From Rattus norvegicus (lineage: Eukaryota; Chordata; Mammalia; Rodentia; Muridae), in the NCBI RefSeq assembly GCF_036323735.1, contig NC_086036.1, forward strand, positions 21,240,564-21,304,563: a DNA stretch of 64,000 nt. The letters are read 5' to 3'. The first letter of the stretch is position 1, and the number at the start of each line of letters is the position of its first letter. The notes below the pieces were generated by a model that was not told the DNA's origin, searched no databases, and saw only the letters and a list, made by a program, of their open reading frames with translations. Made by a program: the position numbers and the translations under genes. Shown piece after piece: positions 47,661-59,119 of this stretch.

Positions 47661-47929
47661 GCTACATGTTTTACCTGATTGTATGTACCTAGGTCTCATG
47701 AGAATTTTTCTCATGTGACCTTTCCTTTCCTTGCTTCCATCTTGCCTCCCACCCCCCCTCTCTCCCTCTCTCTTGTACGTATACTCTTTTTTCATATAAT
47801 ACACTTTGACCACAGCTTTCTCTTTCTCTACCTATATTCCTCTAAGCTCTCCCCCTCCCCCAGATTCATTGTTGCTGTGTTTTATCTTCAGAAAAGATCA
47901 GACCTCAAGAGACAATGACCAAATATGAT
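47661..47929. other. Unassigned pyrimidine-rich sequence
   Basis: Pyrimidine-rich, especially 47740-47775 and 47850-47862. Nothing recognised. Confidence 0.35.
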
Positions 47930-49020
47930 TAAAAAAAAAGATATAAAACAAGTTTAAAAGGCCTCCTTTTGAGACTGGATAAGACAACCAAATATGAGAA
48001 AAGAGAGCTTCAAGAGCTTGACTTTTCTCTTCAAGCACAAGAGTCAGAGAAATATCTGCTCCCATTGTTAGTAGTAATACAAAAAACATCACTCTAAGGA
48101 CCATAACATATGCACAGAGGACTTAGTTCAGACCCATGCAGGCTCTGTGCCTGCTCTTCAGTATCTGTGATCCTGTAAGATCTCTGCTTAATTGATTTCG
48201 TGGGTCATGTCCTCTTGGTGTCCTCTGTCCCATCGGAGTCCTACAGTGTTTCTTCTTTTCTTCCAGAGGTACCCCAATATCTGAGATGTATGACAAATGG
48301 AGACCTCCAAAATATACCTGATCTCTGAGTAATGTCTCGCTATCCATCTCTGTATCTGTTCCCGTCCCATGTGCTGCCAGAGGAAGCCTCTCTGATAACT
48401 AAATAAGGCGCCAATCTATGAGTATAGCAAAATATAATTAGGATTCATTGTATTGATTTTTTAAAATATCAGTCATTTGTGGTTCTACCCTAGGTCTCTA
48501 AATTATCCAGTCTCCAATTCTGTCCATGTATGCAATGTAGGACATGGACTGTGTCTCATGGTCTGGACCTCAAGTCAAACCAAACATTGTTTGGCCACAC
48601 TCACAAGTTCCACCCCACCATAGCCCCAGTACTTTGTGCAGGCGGAAGGAATTACAGTACAGGGGTTTTGTGGTTGGAGTCATGTCCATGTTTTTCTTTC
48701 TGTAGTTTGAAAAGTACCTTCTCACATCAAACAGACTAGAAGGTACAGATGAAGTCTCCATGCCTGCACCAGCTTTACCTCTCTACATTCAGCAATCAGT
48801 GAGCTCCACGGATGTAGTAGTCATCAGTGCTTTCAGTGAGCTATTTCCTGTCCTAGCATCAGCTTCTGTTGTTAAGGAATCTCCATGGGAACCCTTTGAA
48901 CAACAACACAAAGAAATATAACCCAGTCCCACTTCTGGAAGCCTTGCCTGGCTACAGTTCAGAATTGATATCCTCTATAATTAGGAGGTCTTAACCCAAG
49001 GTATAAACTGTCTAATGCAA
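47930..49020 (-). mobile_element. L1 (Lx-type) 3' region
   Basis: Minus-strand blocks in L1 order: 'cccatgcaggctctgtgcct', 'gggtcatgtcctcttggtgt', 'gaggaagcctctctgataac', 'tatgagtatagcaaaat', 'ggttctaccctaggtctct' and 'ggaagccttgcctggcta'. They resemble, at a distance, the blocks at 45780-46120. Both ends are worn, with no tail or duplication seen. Confidence 0.7.
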
Positions 49021-49129
49021 TGAATAAAATTGGTGTTTGCACGAGATTTTAATATGCCTCATTCTTTGAATCTAAGAATTCTCCAAGTCCCACCATCTCT
49101 AGAGCAGTGACAATTCGCATTCTTCCAGC

Positions 49130-49810
49130 TTTCAATTTTCTTTCTTTGATATGTGTGTTTAGTGCTTAATTATTTAACTGAGACGTATACTTTCTTGCAT
49201 AATCTATTTGATCTTCTGGGTACCTCTTGTATCAGTAAGAATTTGTCTTTTTGTTTTTTTAGTTTGGCAACATTTTCAATTATTTTGTTGAAGATCTCAT
49301 CTTTGGCATTGAACTTTGGATTCTTTTGCATCATCTAGACCAGAATTGAAAGGATTGATTTTTCATAGTGTCCTGAATTTTCTGTACTTTTCTTTGCTTT
49401 TGTTTAATTTTTTTATATTCGTTGTTTGTTTGGTCTAGATCTACTACTTTGTCTTCCAATGCTGATATTCTAACTTTTCTTTAATTCATTCAACTTGGAA
49501 GGCTTTCCTTTGAAGTATTTAATGAGTAACTGTTTTTTTTTCAATTCCAACTTATTTCTTCTTGAATCCTCCTCAATGTTTCCATTACTTCATTGAATTT
49601 CATTAGCGAGTTTTGAATTGCAGTCATCATTTTCATGAGCCTTCTGCTTGTATTTTCTTGGGCATTAAACTGTTAATTAATCTTCTTAAGCCCTTTCTTT
49701 TAATTTTATTGAGCTCCTTTTTGTGTATTTTTTTAAACACTTTGAACTTTTTGTTGACGCTTACTGTTGTTATATTAAATCATGTTTCAAGTCTCATCTA
49801 AATAGTTCTC
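49130..49810 (-). mobile_element. Old L1 fragment, ORF1 region
   Basis: A T-rich minus-strand stretch with segments such as 'gtttggcaacattttcaatt' and 'tttgttgaagatctcatc', which read antisense to ORF1 coding sequence of old L1. No frame is intact. Confidence 0.5.
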
Positions 49811-51180
49811 ATTGGCAAACATTTCTACCAGAATGAAAGATTTTGGAAAAAACATATTGACAGACCACATCCATGTTTTTCAATGGAAATTTGTCTTCTT
49901 TGAGTTGTGACCATTAGAAAAAATAGTATGAATGACCTATTTCTATGCAAGTGCAAATGTTTTTTTAAAGAGCATCTATCCTTTCCTTTTTTGGTAATTG
50001 ATGACATTTTTAATTGTGAATGCTTAAATATTTTAAGCAATAGTCAAAATATATCCAAATCAGTAAAATTAGTTCTCATTATGATATTTAGAATCTGTTT
50101 CTTGGATTCTATGTGAAATCTGGTACTTTGTATATTACTGACATTTCTTTCATTACATCTTTCTTCCTTCTAATTTTTCATAATTATAATGATATATTAC
50201 TGTAATCAATTTCTCAAAGAACAAAATTTTCTCCAAATTTACCTTTAAATTATCTTATATTTTTCTTTATTAAATTTTAATATGATCTTTATGATTTCTT
50301 TTGTCTATCTGTAACTTTGTCTTTTGTCCTGTAAGGGAGAAATTCTACTATCTATTTATGAATGATTTTTTTTCTCAAATCGCTATCTATCACTATAACA
50401 TTCCCTTAATATTATTAGCTATATTCAAAAGATTCTGATATATTGAAGTTTTGTTTATCTTCAGTTAAAGTTACAATAAAACTCTCCCCATTTAATCCAT
50501 ACGTGTTATTTTATTCCCTGTATTTTATGACTCTTCAGCATGTTTGTTCTTTCCTTTAACTGTTTGTATAGATGGATGTCATTATGAGCAATCATTTTGC
50601 TTTGAGTCTTTTAGTTTACTTGTTTGTTTATTTGAGTCTATTGATGGCCCCCTTTCCTCAAGACTAACCAACTTTAAGGACTCCTGTGAATCTTCTAAAC
50701 CTCATGTTATCTGTTGCTGGGAAGTAGATGGCCTAAGCTTTGACTCCTAGTTGGATTATAATAGATGACAGAAAGGTCCTTCAGGTTAGGGCACTGCTAA
50801 ATGTCAGATTTTCAAAGAAAGAGGATCGTTCCCCTGTGGAAAATCCGCATGATGCCTGCCTATGTGAAGGATTGCTTGCTCTCTTCCTTTTGAATGCATG
50901 TCATAGTGTTAAATGTCTAATATTTAGCATATATGTCAAGCTTCACTGCCTAAATGGTGATGATGGTATGTTCTCACATTGGGCAGAAGCAAAGGACTCT
51001 GGGAGAAAATTTCACCTCAAAAGGGATGATAATCCTGGGAGGAACAAACATGAGAAGGACAGCAACATGAGAACACTGAGAGTCAGTGTTTGGAGTTATG
51101 CTCACCCTATCTGTGCTCTTTGTCATGAGATGCTTTGTTGGGAGGAGTTTGCCTGCGAGTAGCTACCTCTTTCTCCTTCT
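49811..51180. other. Unassigned sequence, possibly containing an old LTR
   Basis: AT-rich to about 50640, then less so. A 140-codon plus-strand opening (50740-51162) has no recognised domain. Its surroundings look like an interspersed repeat that I could not identify. Confidence 0.35.
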
Positions 51181-51760
51181 CATTATTTCTTTGCTCATGC
51201 TAAGCACCCTCTTTTGGTTTTAGTAGGTTTTATGATTTGGTTAATTTATCCATTTTTTCCAGTTGTTCAATTTATTGATATATGTCTTCCTAATTGCTGT
51301 TTATGATGTTTTTATTTTCTGCGTTCATGGAATCCATTACATCATCCCTTTTCCACTTGTTCTAATTTACTTGAGTCCCTCATCTTTTTCCCCTTAATAC
51401 ACCTGAATATTTGCAAGTTTTTTCTTTAAAAAAAGAATTGCATTTTAATTGATTTTTCATCATTGGTTGCATGTAAATTTGCTGTAATTATTATTTCCTT
51501 TGCCAAATGCCTATTAGCATCTTCTTGTTTTCAGATGTAGGAAGTTTAAATTTAGATTCATTATTAAAGGTTTCTTATTATTTTTTTCATACTATCTACT
51601 CTTTGTGCTTTGTTTTAATGAATCTCAAAAATTTAGCAGTGTGTTTTTTTCCAGAGATCATTTTCTGTTTCTTATGCATTGTGTGTTTACAGTGGAACTT
51701 GCTTTCCACCACTTGTACTTCTAGAGCTATGTATTAATTTCCTAATAACATATGCCCCTC
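51181..51760 (-). mobile_element. Probable old L1 fragment
   Basis: T-rich sequence in the style of antisense L1 ORF2, for example 'ccagttgttcaatttattgatat' and 'ttgctgtaattattatttcc'. Too decayed to set limits. Confidence 0.4.
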
Positions 51761-52084
51761 AGCTTAGAGAATCTTAGCACTATATCCTCTCCCACAATAC
51801 ATCCTTCATTTGGTTGTTGAGATCTTCCTGTATTGTCTTTTTGAATTGTCTATTTGCTATGTCTGCAACTGTGTTCATTCTTACCTTTCCTACTGATGGC
51901 TATGCACACATTGTGTCATTTTCATACCACTGTGATGGCATAGCAAACTTTTTGTGTTATTTGTAAGCTTTTTAGTTTAGTCTGAAGCATTTCAAATACG
52001 TATTTCTTATAAAACGTATCTAATGGTGAGGAACTTCACTTGTAGGTTTAAAATCTTTTTTTTAAAATCATTCAACACTTTTTT

Positions 52085-52087
<3 letters not shown>

Positions 52088-52122
<35 letters not shown>
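52088..52122. repeat. (GA)n microsatellite
   Basis: About 17 GA units following a T8-9 run. Confidence 0.97.
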
Positions 52123-52128
<6 letters not shown>

Positions 52129-52574
52129 CACACACCCCAGGGTAGCCTCTTCTCAATATGTAACTAAAGATGCCCTTGAGCTCCTTCTAAGTGTTGCCAT
52201 GACAGGAATGCCCCAAAATATCCTACTTGATAAATTCTGAAAAGAAAATTATTATTAATTTACAGTTTTGTTTTGCCCAGCAAATTGAATATTTAATCCC
52301 ATTACGGTTCATGGTGATTCAATGCTTCCTGAGATATTTACAAGTAGTCTGAAGGAGATGTATATTTATTTTTAACAAGTATGTAATGAGTCAAATTGCA
52401 ACTTGCTTGGATGACTTTGATGGTCTAAGCAGTCTTGGTTTTATTGTAGACATTGAGTGACTCATCCTGTTCAATTCTTTGTGTTTCATGAAGCTCAATG
52501 TCCAATACCATCATTAGATTTGGAGGCTTTTCAGATACTGGGGATTTTTTTAATTTTGTATTCATATTTTTTAT
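52123..52574. other. Unassigned sequence
   Basis: Nothing recognised. Confidence 0.4.
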
Positions 52575-52816
52575 TATTTCTCTGTGTGAGTATGAGTGTT
52601 TGTGTGTTGCGTACATGTGTCTGTGTATATATCTGTGTGCCTGTGTTTGTGTGTATACATGTATCTGAATCTATGCATATCTGTGCATATGATATGTGTG
52701 TGTATGCTGTGTGTCTCTGTGTGTCTGTGTGTGCATCTGTGTGTCTGTGCTTGTCTGTGTGTGTCTATGTTTGTCTCTGTGCATATGTGTGTATGTGTGT
52801 ATGTGTGTCTATGTGT
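52575..52816. repeat. Degenerate TG-rich simple repeat
   Basis: About 240 bp of TGTGTC, TGTGTA and TCTGTG units without a pure core. Both strands stay open for 80-120 codons only because of the repeat (valine/cysteine one way, threonine/histidine the other). Confidence 0.95.
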
Positions 52817-53485
52817 GAATGGGGAAAATAACATGAAATGAAATGAAACCAAAGGAGTACAGGTGTGAAGCTTGAAGAGTAGTTGTACATTAAAAAATAG
52901 CCATGAGTAGTATTAATTCTTAACTCATCAGAATATAAATATATACATTTACACTTAAAAATTTGATTAACAAGAGGATGAAAAATGAAACAGCTATATA
53001 AATCTTCAGAAGATAATTCCAATTTTTAGGCAAAAAACTAAAAGCTGTTTTATATATTTTCCTCTCACAAAGAAAATGTTAATATACCATTATTAAAGTT
53101 AATAAAATATGATATACATGAGATGAACAAGGATTTTGTAGCATTCTGAGTTCCACCATTGAGCTTGAATGGGGGAATACTAGTATGTCTGATATGCTAT
53201 GTTTCCCAAAGACTGCAATTGATTCTCCGTGGGCTACCAGTGTGTTAAGAAAGGAAACGGAAGAGCAGCAGTACAAGAAACAAACACAAAAGCATAAATA
53301 AAATGTTGAGACTAAAACAGATAAGCATATACCAAAGACCTACTTCAACAGTATTCTAAATCAGTCATAGAATTATTTATAAGCAACCTGTCTTTTGAAC
53401 AGTACACTAACAATAATCGCTACTTGGAAAGCATGATTGGGAATTGTCTTGCTTGTATAATTTTCTCTCTCGTACATGGTCTAAT
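52817..53485. other. Unassigned sequence
   Basis: Nothing recognised. Confidence 0.4.
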
Positions 53486-53895
53486 GTGATGGTTTGCATA
53501 TGCTTGGCCCAGGGAGTGGCAACTTAGTAAAACCCTTTAATCATAGGAGGCAAAGACAAACAGATCTCTGAGTTCAAGGCTAGCCTAGAACAGAGCAAGT
53601 TCTAGGTGAAGAAAAGCTTAAATCCAGGTATGGTGGTACACATTTTTAATCCCAGTAGACAGGCATACAGATCTCTGACTTCAAGGTTAATCTACAGAGC
53701 AAAATCCAGGCAGACATAGTGCAGAAGGAGCTGAGTTCTACATCTTCACCTGAAGGAAGCCAGGAACAGATTGAGCATCCTCAGGCAAGTAGGAGGAGGG
53801 TCTCCAAGCCCACATCCCCAGTGACACACTTCCTCCAACGAGGCCATACTGTCAAATAGTGCCACTCCTTGGGCCAAGCATACGCAAACCATCAC
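53486..53895. repeat. Inverted LTR ends enclosing two B1 fragments
   Basis: The left arm (53486-53520, starting gtgatggtttgcatatgc) and the right arm (53861-53895, ending gcaaaccatcac) are inverted copies, 33 of 35 positions matching by my count. Both are the 5' end of the LTR family seen at 21.5-23.8 kb. The right side carries more of it in minus orientation (about 53713-53895). Two plus-strand B1 fragments lie between (about 53533-53606 and 53629-53712). Confidence 0.85.
53533..53712 (+). mobile_element. Two adjacent B1 SINE fragments
   Basis: The first contains 'cagatctctgagttcaagg' and 'ctagcctagaacagagcaag'. The second starts 'aatccaggtatggtggtaca' and contains the same 'cagatctctgacttcaagg' block. 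Both are 7SL-derived B1 sequence, diverged and truncated. Confidence 0.75.
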
Positions 53896-54229
53896 TTCTA
53901 GTAAGCTGATATTGTATAAGTGCTATCTAGCACAGGTTGAATGGGGATCCAGTATGTAAAAATGTATACATTTGCTACCATTGTGACATAATAACCAGAA
54001 GATAATAGGATAGGGAATCCAGAGGTCCTTTATCTTAACACATCTAATCTGTGGGAATTAGACGGCCTGATATTTATTTTGAGGCCAGATTTCATTGTTC
54101 TATAAGCTGTAATTTGAAACATAAAATAATTACAATATTGAGGTCAACTTTTCTTAAAACGTAAGCAATATCCTGCCCCTATAAAACTGTGTCTAAGTGT
54201 TCAGGCTCTGGTAAAATGAAAAAGTAGTT
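53896..54229. other. Unassigned sequence
   Basis: Nothing recognised. Confidence 0.35.
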
Positions 54230-54440
54230 TTATGACAACAAACTGAAAAGGACCAAGGAAAGAGCTTAGCCAATGAAAGGATGACCTGAGTTCATATCAA
54301 AGCTGAGAACCATAGTGCACAACTGTAATTTATCACTGGGTGAACAGAAATAGGAAGATCCATCAGAATTGCCAGACAGTCAACCCAAACTGATGGTTCG
54401 CCAAGGGACAGTACCACAAAAGATAAGATAAAGAGAAGTT
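54230..54440 (+). mobile_element. Probable diverged B3/B2-type SINE
   Basis: The order 'aaagagcttagccaatgaaagg', 'gacctgagttcatatcaaagc', 'cacaactgtaatttatcactgg' and 'aataggaagatcc' follows a B3-type SINE with many changes. It lies just upstream of the inverted L1. Confidence 0.5.
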
Positions 54441-54475
54441 AAGAAAGATACTAAATTTAGTGTACCTTTTTTTTT

Positions 54476-57012
54476 GTGTGGAGGTACACGAAGCACTTGC
54501 CTTTGTACCTTGAAAAAGGCTACTGATTGGTTTGAGTTAATTTTATATCCAGCCACTTTTCTAAAATTGTTTACCAGGTGTAGGAGGTCTCTAGTAGAAT
54601 TTTGGGGTTGCTTGTGTATACTAATGTATTATCTGCAAATAGTGATGCCTTGACTTCTTCTATTGCAATTTGTATTCCTTTGACCTACTTTTGCTATCTA
54701 ATTGCTTTAGCTCGAACTTTAAGTATTATACTACACTGAGTACATAAGGAGAGAGTGGTCACCCTTATCATTTCCCTTATTTAAGCAGAATTGCTTCAAG
54801 TTTCTCTACATTTAATTTGATGTTGGCTGTTGGTTTGTTGTATATTGCTTTTATTATGTTTAGATATGTTCCTTGAATTCCTGATGTTTCCAAGATGTTT
54901 AACATGAAGGGATATTATATTTTGTAAAATGCTTTTTTATCATCTAATGAGATGATCGTATGACTTTTTTCTATGAGTTTGTCTATATAGTGGATTACAT
55001 GGACCCATTTCCATATATTGAACCATCCTTGCATCACTGGGATGAAGTCTACTTGATCATGGTGAATCTAATAGAAAAGAAAGTGGGAAAGAGCCTTGAA
55101 GACACCAGCATGAGGGGAAATTTCCTGAACAGAAGACTAGTGGCTGAGACTCTAAGATCAACAATTGAAAAATGAGATCTCATAAAACTGAAAACATTGT
55201 ATAAGGTAAAAAACTGCCAATAGTATAAAATGGCAATTTACAAATTGGGAAAAGATCTTTTCCAACCCTACATTTGATAGAAGGCTAATATCCAAAATGT
55301 ACAAAGAACTCAAGAAGTTAGACTCCAGAAAACCAAATAACCCTGTTAAAAATGGGGTATAGAACTAAACAAAGAATTCTCAACTGAGGAATCTCAAATT
55401 GTCAAGAAACACCTAAAGAAATGCTATATTTCCTTAGTCATCAGGGAAATGCAAATCAAAAGGACCCTGAGATTCCACATCACACCACTCAGATGGGCTA
55501 AGATCAAAAACTCAGGCGACAGCAGATACTGACAAGGATATGGAGAAAGAGGAAGACTCCTTCATTTATGGTAGGATTGTAAGCTGGACAACCACTCTGG
55601 AACTCAATCTGGTGACTGCAAAAAAAAATGAAAATAGTTCTATCTGAAAACCATGGTATACCACTCCTGGAAATATATGTAAAAGATGCTCCAAAACACA
55701 ACAAGGATACATGCTTTACAATGTTCACAGCAGCCTTATTTATAATAGCCAGAAATTGGAAACAACCCAGATGTCCCTCAACGGTACAATTACATAATAG
55801 AATTCTACTCAGCTATTTAAAATGATGATTTCATGTACTTTGTAAAAATGAATAGAACTAGAAAATATCCTGTGTAAGGTAACCCAGGTCCAAAGGATAT
55901 ACATGGTATGTACTCACGAATAAGTGGATATTAGCCTAAAAGTTCAGAATACCCACAATACAACTCACAGACCATATGAAACTTGACAAGAAGGAAGGCC
56001 AAAGTGTAGATGCTTCAAACTCACTTAGAAGGGGGAACAAAAAGAGGCAAAGGGAGGACAGGTCCTGGCTGGAAGAGAGAAGGGGGAGGGAAAAAGGAGG
56101 GGCAGGACCCAGTGTGGGGAAAAACAGGAGAGAACTCCAGAGGGCCAAGAGAATGAACAGGAATAAATAGCAGTTGGGGGTAAAGAACTTGGGGAAGCAC
56201 TAGAAAGTCCCAGCTGCCAGGGAAGCAAGAGGCTCCCAGCACCCAGTGGTGATGACATTAGCTGAAATATCCAGCAGTGAGTAGATAGAACCTGAAGAGA
56301 CAACCTCCAGTAGATAGACCTGGCCCTCAGTGGAGGGATGGAACCACCCACCCATCTCAAAATTTTTAACCTAGATTTGTTCCTGTCTAAAGGAAATACA
56401 GGGACAAAAATGGAGCAGAGACTGAAGGAAAGGCCATCCAGAGACTGTCATACCTGGGGATCTATCCCATACACAGACACCAAACTCAGACACTATTGTC
56501 GATGACAAGAAGTGCTTGCTGACAGGAGCCCTGTATGGCTGTCCTCTGAAAGGCTCTGCTGGCACCTAAGACAGATGCAAATATTCACAGCCAACCATTA
56601 AATTGAATCGCAGGATAAATGGAAGAGTTAGGGGAAGGGCTGAAGGAGGTGAAGGGAATTACAATCCCATAGGAAGGAGAACACTATCAATTATTCAGAC
56701 CCCTCGGAACTTCTAGGGACTAAACAACCAACCAAAGAGTGTACATAGTCCAGCCCATGGCTCCTGCTACACAGGCAGCAGAGGAACGCCTTACCTTGCA
56801 TCAGTGGAAGAAAAGGTGCTTTATCCTGTGGAGTCTTGATGGCCCAGAGAAGGAGGAATGCTAGCCGGTGAGGGTAGAGTGGGTGGGTATGTGGAAGAGC
56901 AAACTCTTAGATGCAAAATGGGAGGGGGATGGAATGGAGAGTTCTTGGAGGGGAGACTGGGAAGGGGGATAATATACGAAATTTAAACAAATAAAATGAT
57001 TAATAAAAAATT
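54476..57012 (+). mobile_element. L1 with 5' inversion (twin-primed structure)
   Basis: 54476-55065 is the minus strand of the ORF2 reverse-transcriptase region, corresponding in reverse to about 28420-28980 of the full-length L1. At about 55066 the orientation flips. 55066-57012 is plus-strand ORF2 C-terminus and 3' UTR, corresponding to about 29665 onward, ending in an A-rich tail after 'attaataaaaaattg'. About 0.7 kb of the element is missing between the two pieces. Inverted 5' piece, direct 3' piece and missing middle is the twin-priming pattern. Many substitutions and lost frames indicate an old insertion. No convincing target-site duplication; 'agaaaga' near 54442 and 57022 is too short to rely on. 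Strand is that of the 3' end. Confidence 0.85.
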
Positions 57013-57075
57013 GAAATACGGAGAAAGACAGACACTATAATTGACATTTGCTATCCATTGTCATGTGTGCCTATT

Positions 57076-57243
57076 CACACACACACACACACACACACAC
57101 TTATATACATATGAGTAGCCTTCCACACGCAGACATATGCAAACATACCTATATGTGCATACAAACCCATACACACATTCACAAAATATAATGAAGACAG
57201 ACAAAGGCACAGAGAAACAGACACACACACACACACACACACA

Positions 57244-57291
<48 letters not shown>
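57076..57291. repeat. CA tract and compound (CA)n(CT)n microsatellite
   Basis: A (CA)12 tract at 57076-57100. After about 120 bp of CA-flavoured degenerate sequence comes a compound tract: CA at 57220-57246 running into CT at 57246-57291. Open frames over these are artefacts. Confidence 0.96.
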
Positions 57292-57292
<1 letters not shown>

Positions 57293-57890
57293 TGCACCAA
57301 CCTTTCTAGACTAACCAGATTTAGCTATGTGAGTGGTTGAAAATCAAAATCCAAGACACGATTGGAATGTAATGAGTACAGAAGAACGCGGAAAGCAGAC
57401 TACCAGTCTACACAGGTACAGCGCAGTGGGTAAAGCCAGAGCAGCTGGCCTTACTCTGAGAGCGTGGAAAGGGGGAAAGCGTGATACACAATTGTTCTTC
57501 TGCTCCTTTACTTCTGAAATCCCAGAAAACAGCTTCGGCAGCTTATGGCTGGCAGCAGCTAATAAATGTAAATGGAATATTGCCTTCAAAGCCAGCCACA
57601 CTTGTGAGACTGCTGGGGATGTATGAGGTGTTCGGTGTCTCTGGGCATCAGGAGCATGACATCTGGTGTTTTAAGTGAAATGACCCAGAGGTTTCTACTG
57701 TGCAAATAGATTACTTTCTTCATCTTCCCTCGGTGTCTTGTTGTTGTCCTTCGATTCCTTGAGTTTTCTTACTTTGTTAGACCAAAACATTCTAAACTGA
57801 TCCTTCGCTTTGATGGTGGCATGCTTAGTCTGCCTTTAAAATGACTAGATTAGTAAAGTAGATCAGCTAAGTCCCTGGAGCTTCCCCGAT
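57292..57890. other. Unassigned sequence, moderately GC-rich
   Basis: 57330-57680 is richer in GC than its surroundings and open on both strands for 65-97 codons, with no recognised motif. It could be single-copy conserved sequence or chance. Confidence 0.35.
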
Positions 57891-58150
57891 GTCTTGGTTG
57901 GTAAACTGCATAAAAGCCTGAGTTCAGATCCCATGCACCTGCACTGAAAGGCTGTGTTTACAGAAAAAAGAAAGAAAGAAAAGCTGTTCATTGGGTCATG
58001 CATCTTTAACCCTGGCTCTGGGGATACAGAGGCCGGAGTACTCTGGGGATACCCTGGGGCTATCAGGTAATCCAGTCTAGCAGAATCTAACTAGCAACAG
58101 AACAAAGGTGGAGAACTATTGAAACAGACTACTTGACCTTAACCTCCACA
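57891..58150 (+). mobile_element. B3-type SINE
   Basis: Recognisable blocks in order: 'taaaagcctgagttcagatccc' (B-box region), 'catgcatctttaaccctgg', 'tggggatacagaggccgg', 'accctggggctatcaggtaa', 'aaaggtggagaac' and 'ttgaccttaacctccacac'. The last runs into the CA repeat that commonly ends this family. Diverged but complete in outline. Confidence 0.8.
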
Positions 58151-58160
58151 CACATATACC

Positions 58161-58174
58161 CGCGTACGCGCTCG

Positions 58175-58210
<36 letters not shown>
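58161..58210. repeat. (CG)n(CA)n alternating tract
   Basis: CGCGTACGCG (58161-58170), a two-base break, then alternating CG (58173-58182) running into CA to 58210. About 38 bp of unbroken pyrimidine-purine alternation, the sequence type most prone to form Z-DNA. CpG runs are unusual in this otherwise CpG-poor DNA. Confidence 0.95.
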
Positions 58211-58577
58211 TTCACACTCACCAACACATAAATGCATACACAGAGAGACATCAGACACATAACTACACACACATATACACACACGCACTCGCCAGAATGC
58301 ACTCATGGACACATGCATATTGAAGTGCTAGCACCCTGTAAATTTAGATATATCCCTAACAAACTATTTGCATTTCATGATTATTAGGTAGATTTTGCTT
58401 GCTTCCATTACTGTGCTTTATTCGCCACTACTTGTTCTAAATGGCATTCACATGCATCTGTAATTACCAATTAAAACTCTCTAAAAGTGTTAAACTATGA
58501 ATGTTACACTGTGTCTTCCCAGCCTTGTATCTGTCCATGGACATTCTCCTAAGTGGATTCTAACTACTTGTCTCTTT
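58211..58577. other. Unassigned sequence, CA-rich at its start
   Basis: CA-flavoured to about 58320, then unassigned. Confidence 0.4.
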
Positions 58578-59005
58578 ATAAAACAGATGCAGATACTTAA
58601 ACCCAATCAACGGACAGAAGCCAGGGACCCCTATAGTTGAATTAGGGAAAGGCTGCATGAAACTGAGGAAGAAGGTGACCCCATAGGAAGACCAGCAGCC
58701 TCAACTAACCTGTACCCCGAGATCTCTCAGACACTAAGCCACCAAGAAGGCAGCATACACTAGCAGATTTAAGCCACCCCGCCCCTAACACACACATATA
58801 CAGAAAAGGACTGCTTGGTCTGGCCCCAGTGAGAGAATAAGCACCTCACCCTCAAAAGACTTGCGGGCCCCAGAGAGTGGGGAGGTTTGATGGGGTGGGG
58901 TGGGGACATCCTCTTGGAGATGGGGAGGAGGAATGGATTGAGGAACTGTCAGAGGGCAGAGGGCAGAACTGGAGGGGGATAACGACTGGACTGTAAAAAA
59001 GGATT
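58578..59005 (+). mobile_element. 5'-truncated L1 (Lx-type) 3' end
   Basis: Plus-strand Lx 3' region: 'cagatgcagatacttaaaccc', 'caacggacagaagccaggg', 'accccgagatctctcagac', then the G-rich polypurine block at 58870-58980 and 'ggactgtaaaaaaggattaa' at the end. 58605-58740 is the reverse complement of sequence at 5980-6105 in this window, so both derive from the same L1 class. The tail has turned into an AAT repeat. No duplication was found. Confidence 0.85.
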
Positions 59006-59006
59006 A

Positions 59007-59053
<47 letters not shown>

Positions 59054-59119
59054 AAGAACACACACAGACACACACACACACACACAGATACAGACACACA
59101 CACACACAAACACACACAT
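59006..59119. repeat. (AAT)n followed by interrupted (CA)n
   Basis: About 15 AAT units (59006-59051), seven other bases, then CA repeats with GA and AA interruptions (59058-59119). The AAT part grew from the L1 A-rich tail. Confidence 0.96.

Noticed and set aside
50740..51162. 140-codon plus-strand open frame
   Set aside because: Lies in sequence that looks like an unidentified dispersed repeat between L1 fragments; no domain or splice context.
54442..57032. Target-site duplication for the 54.5-57.0 kb L1
   Set aside because: Only about 7-9 bases are shared (agaaaga plus a few) in A-rich DNA, too little to accept.
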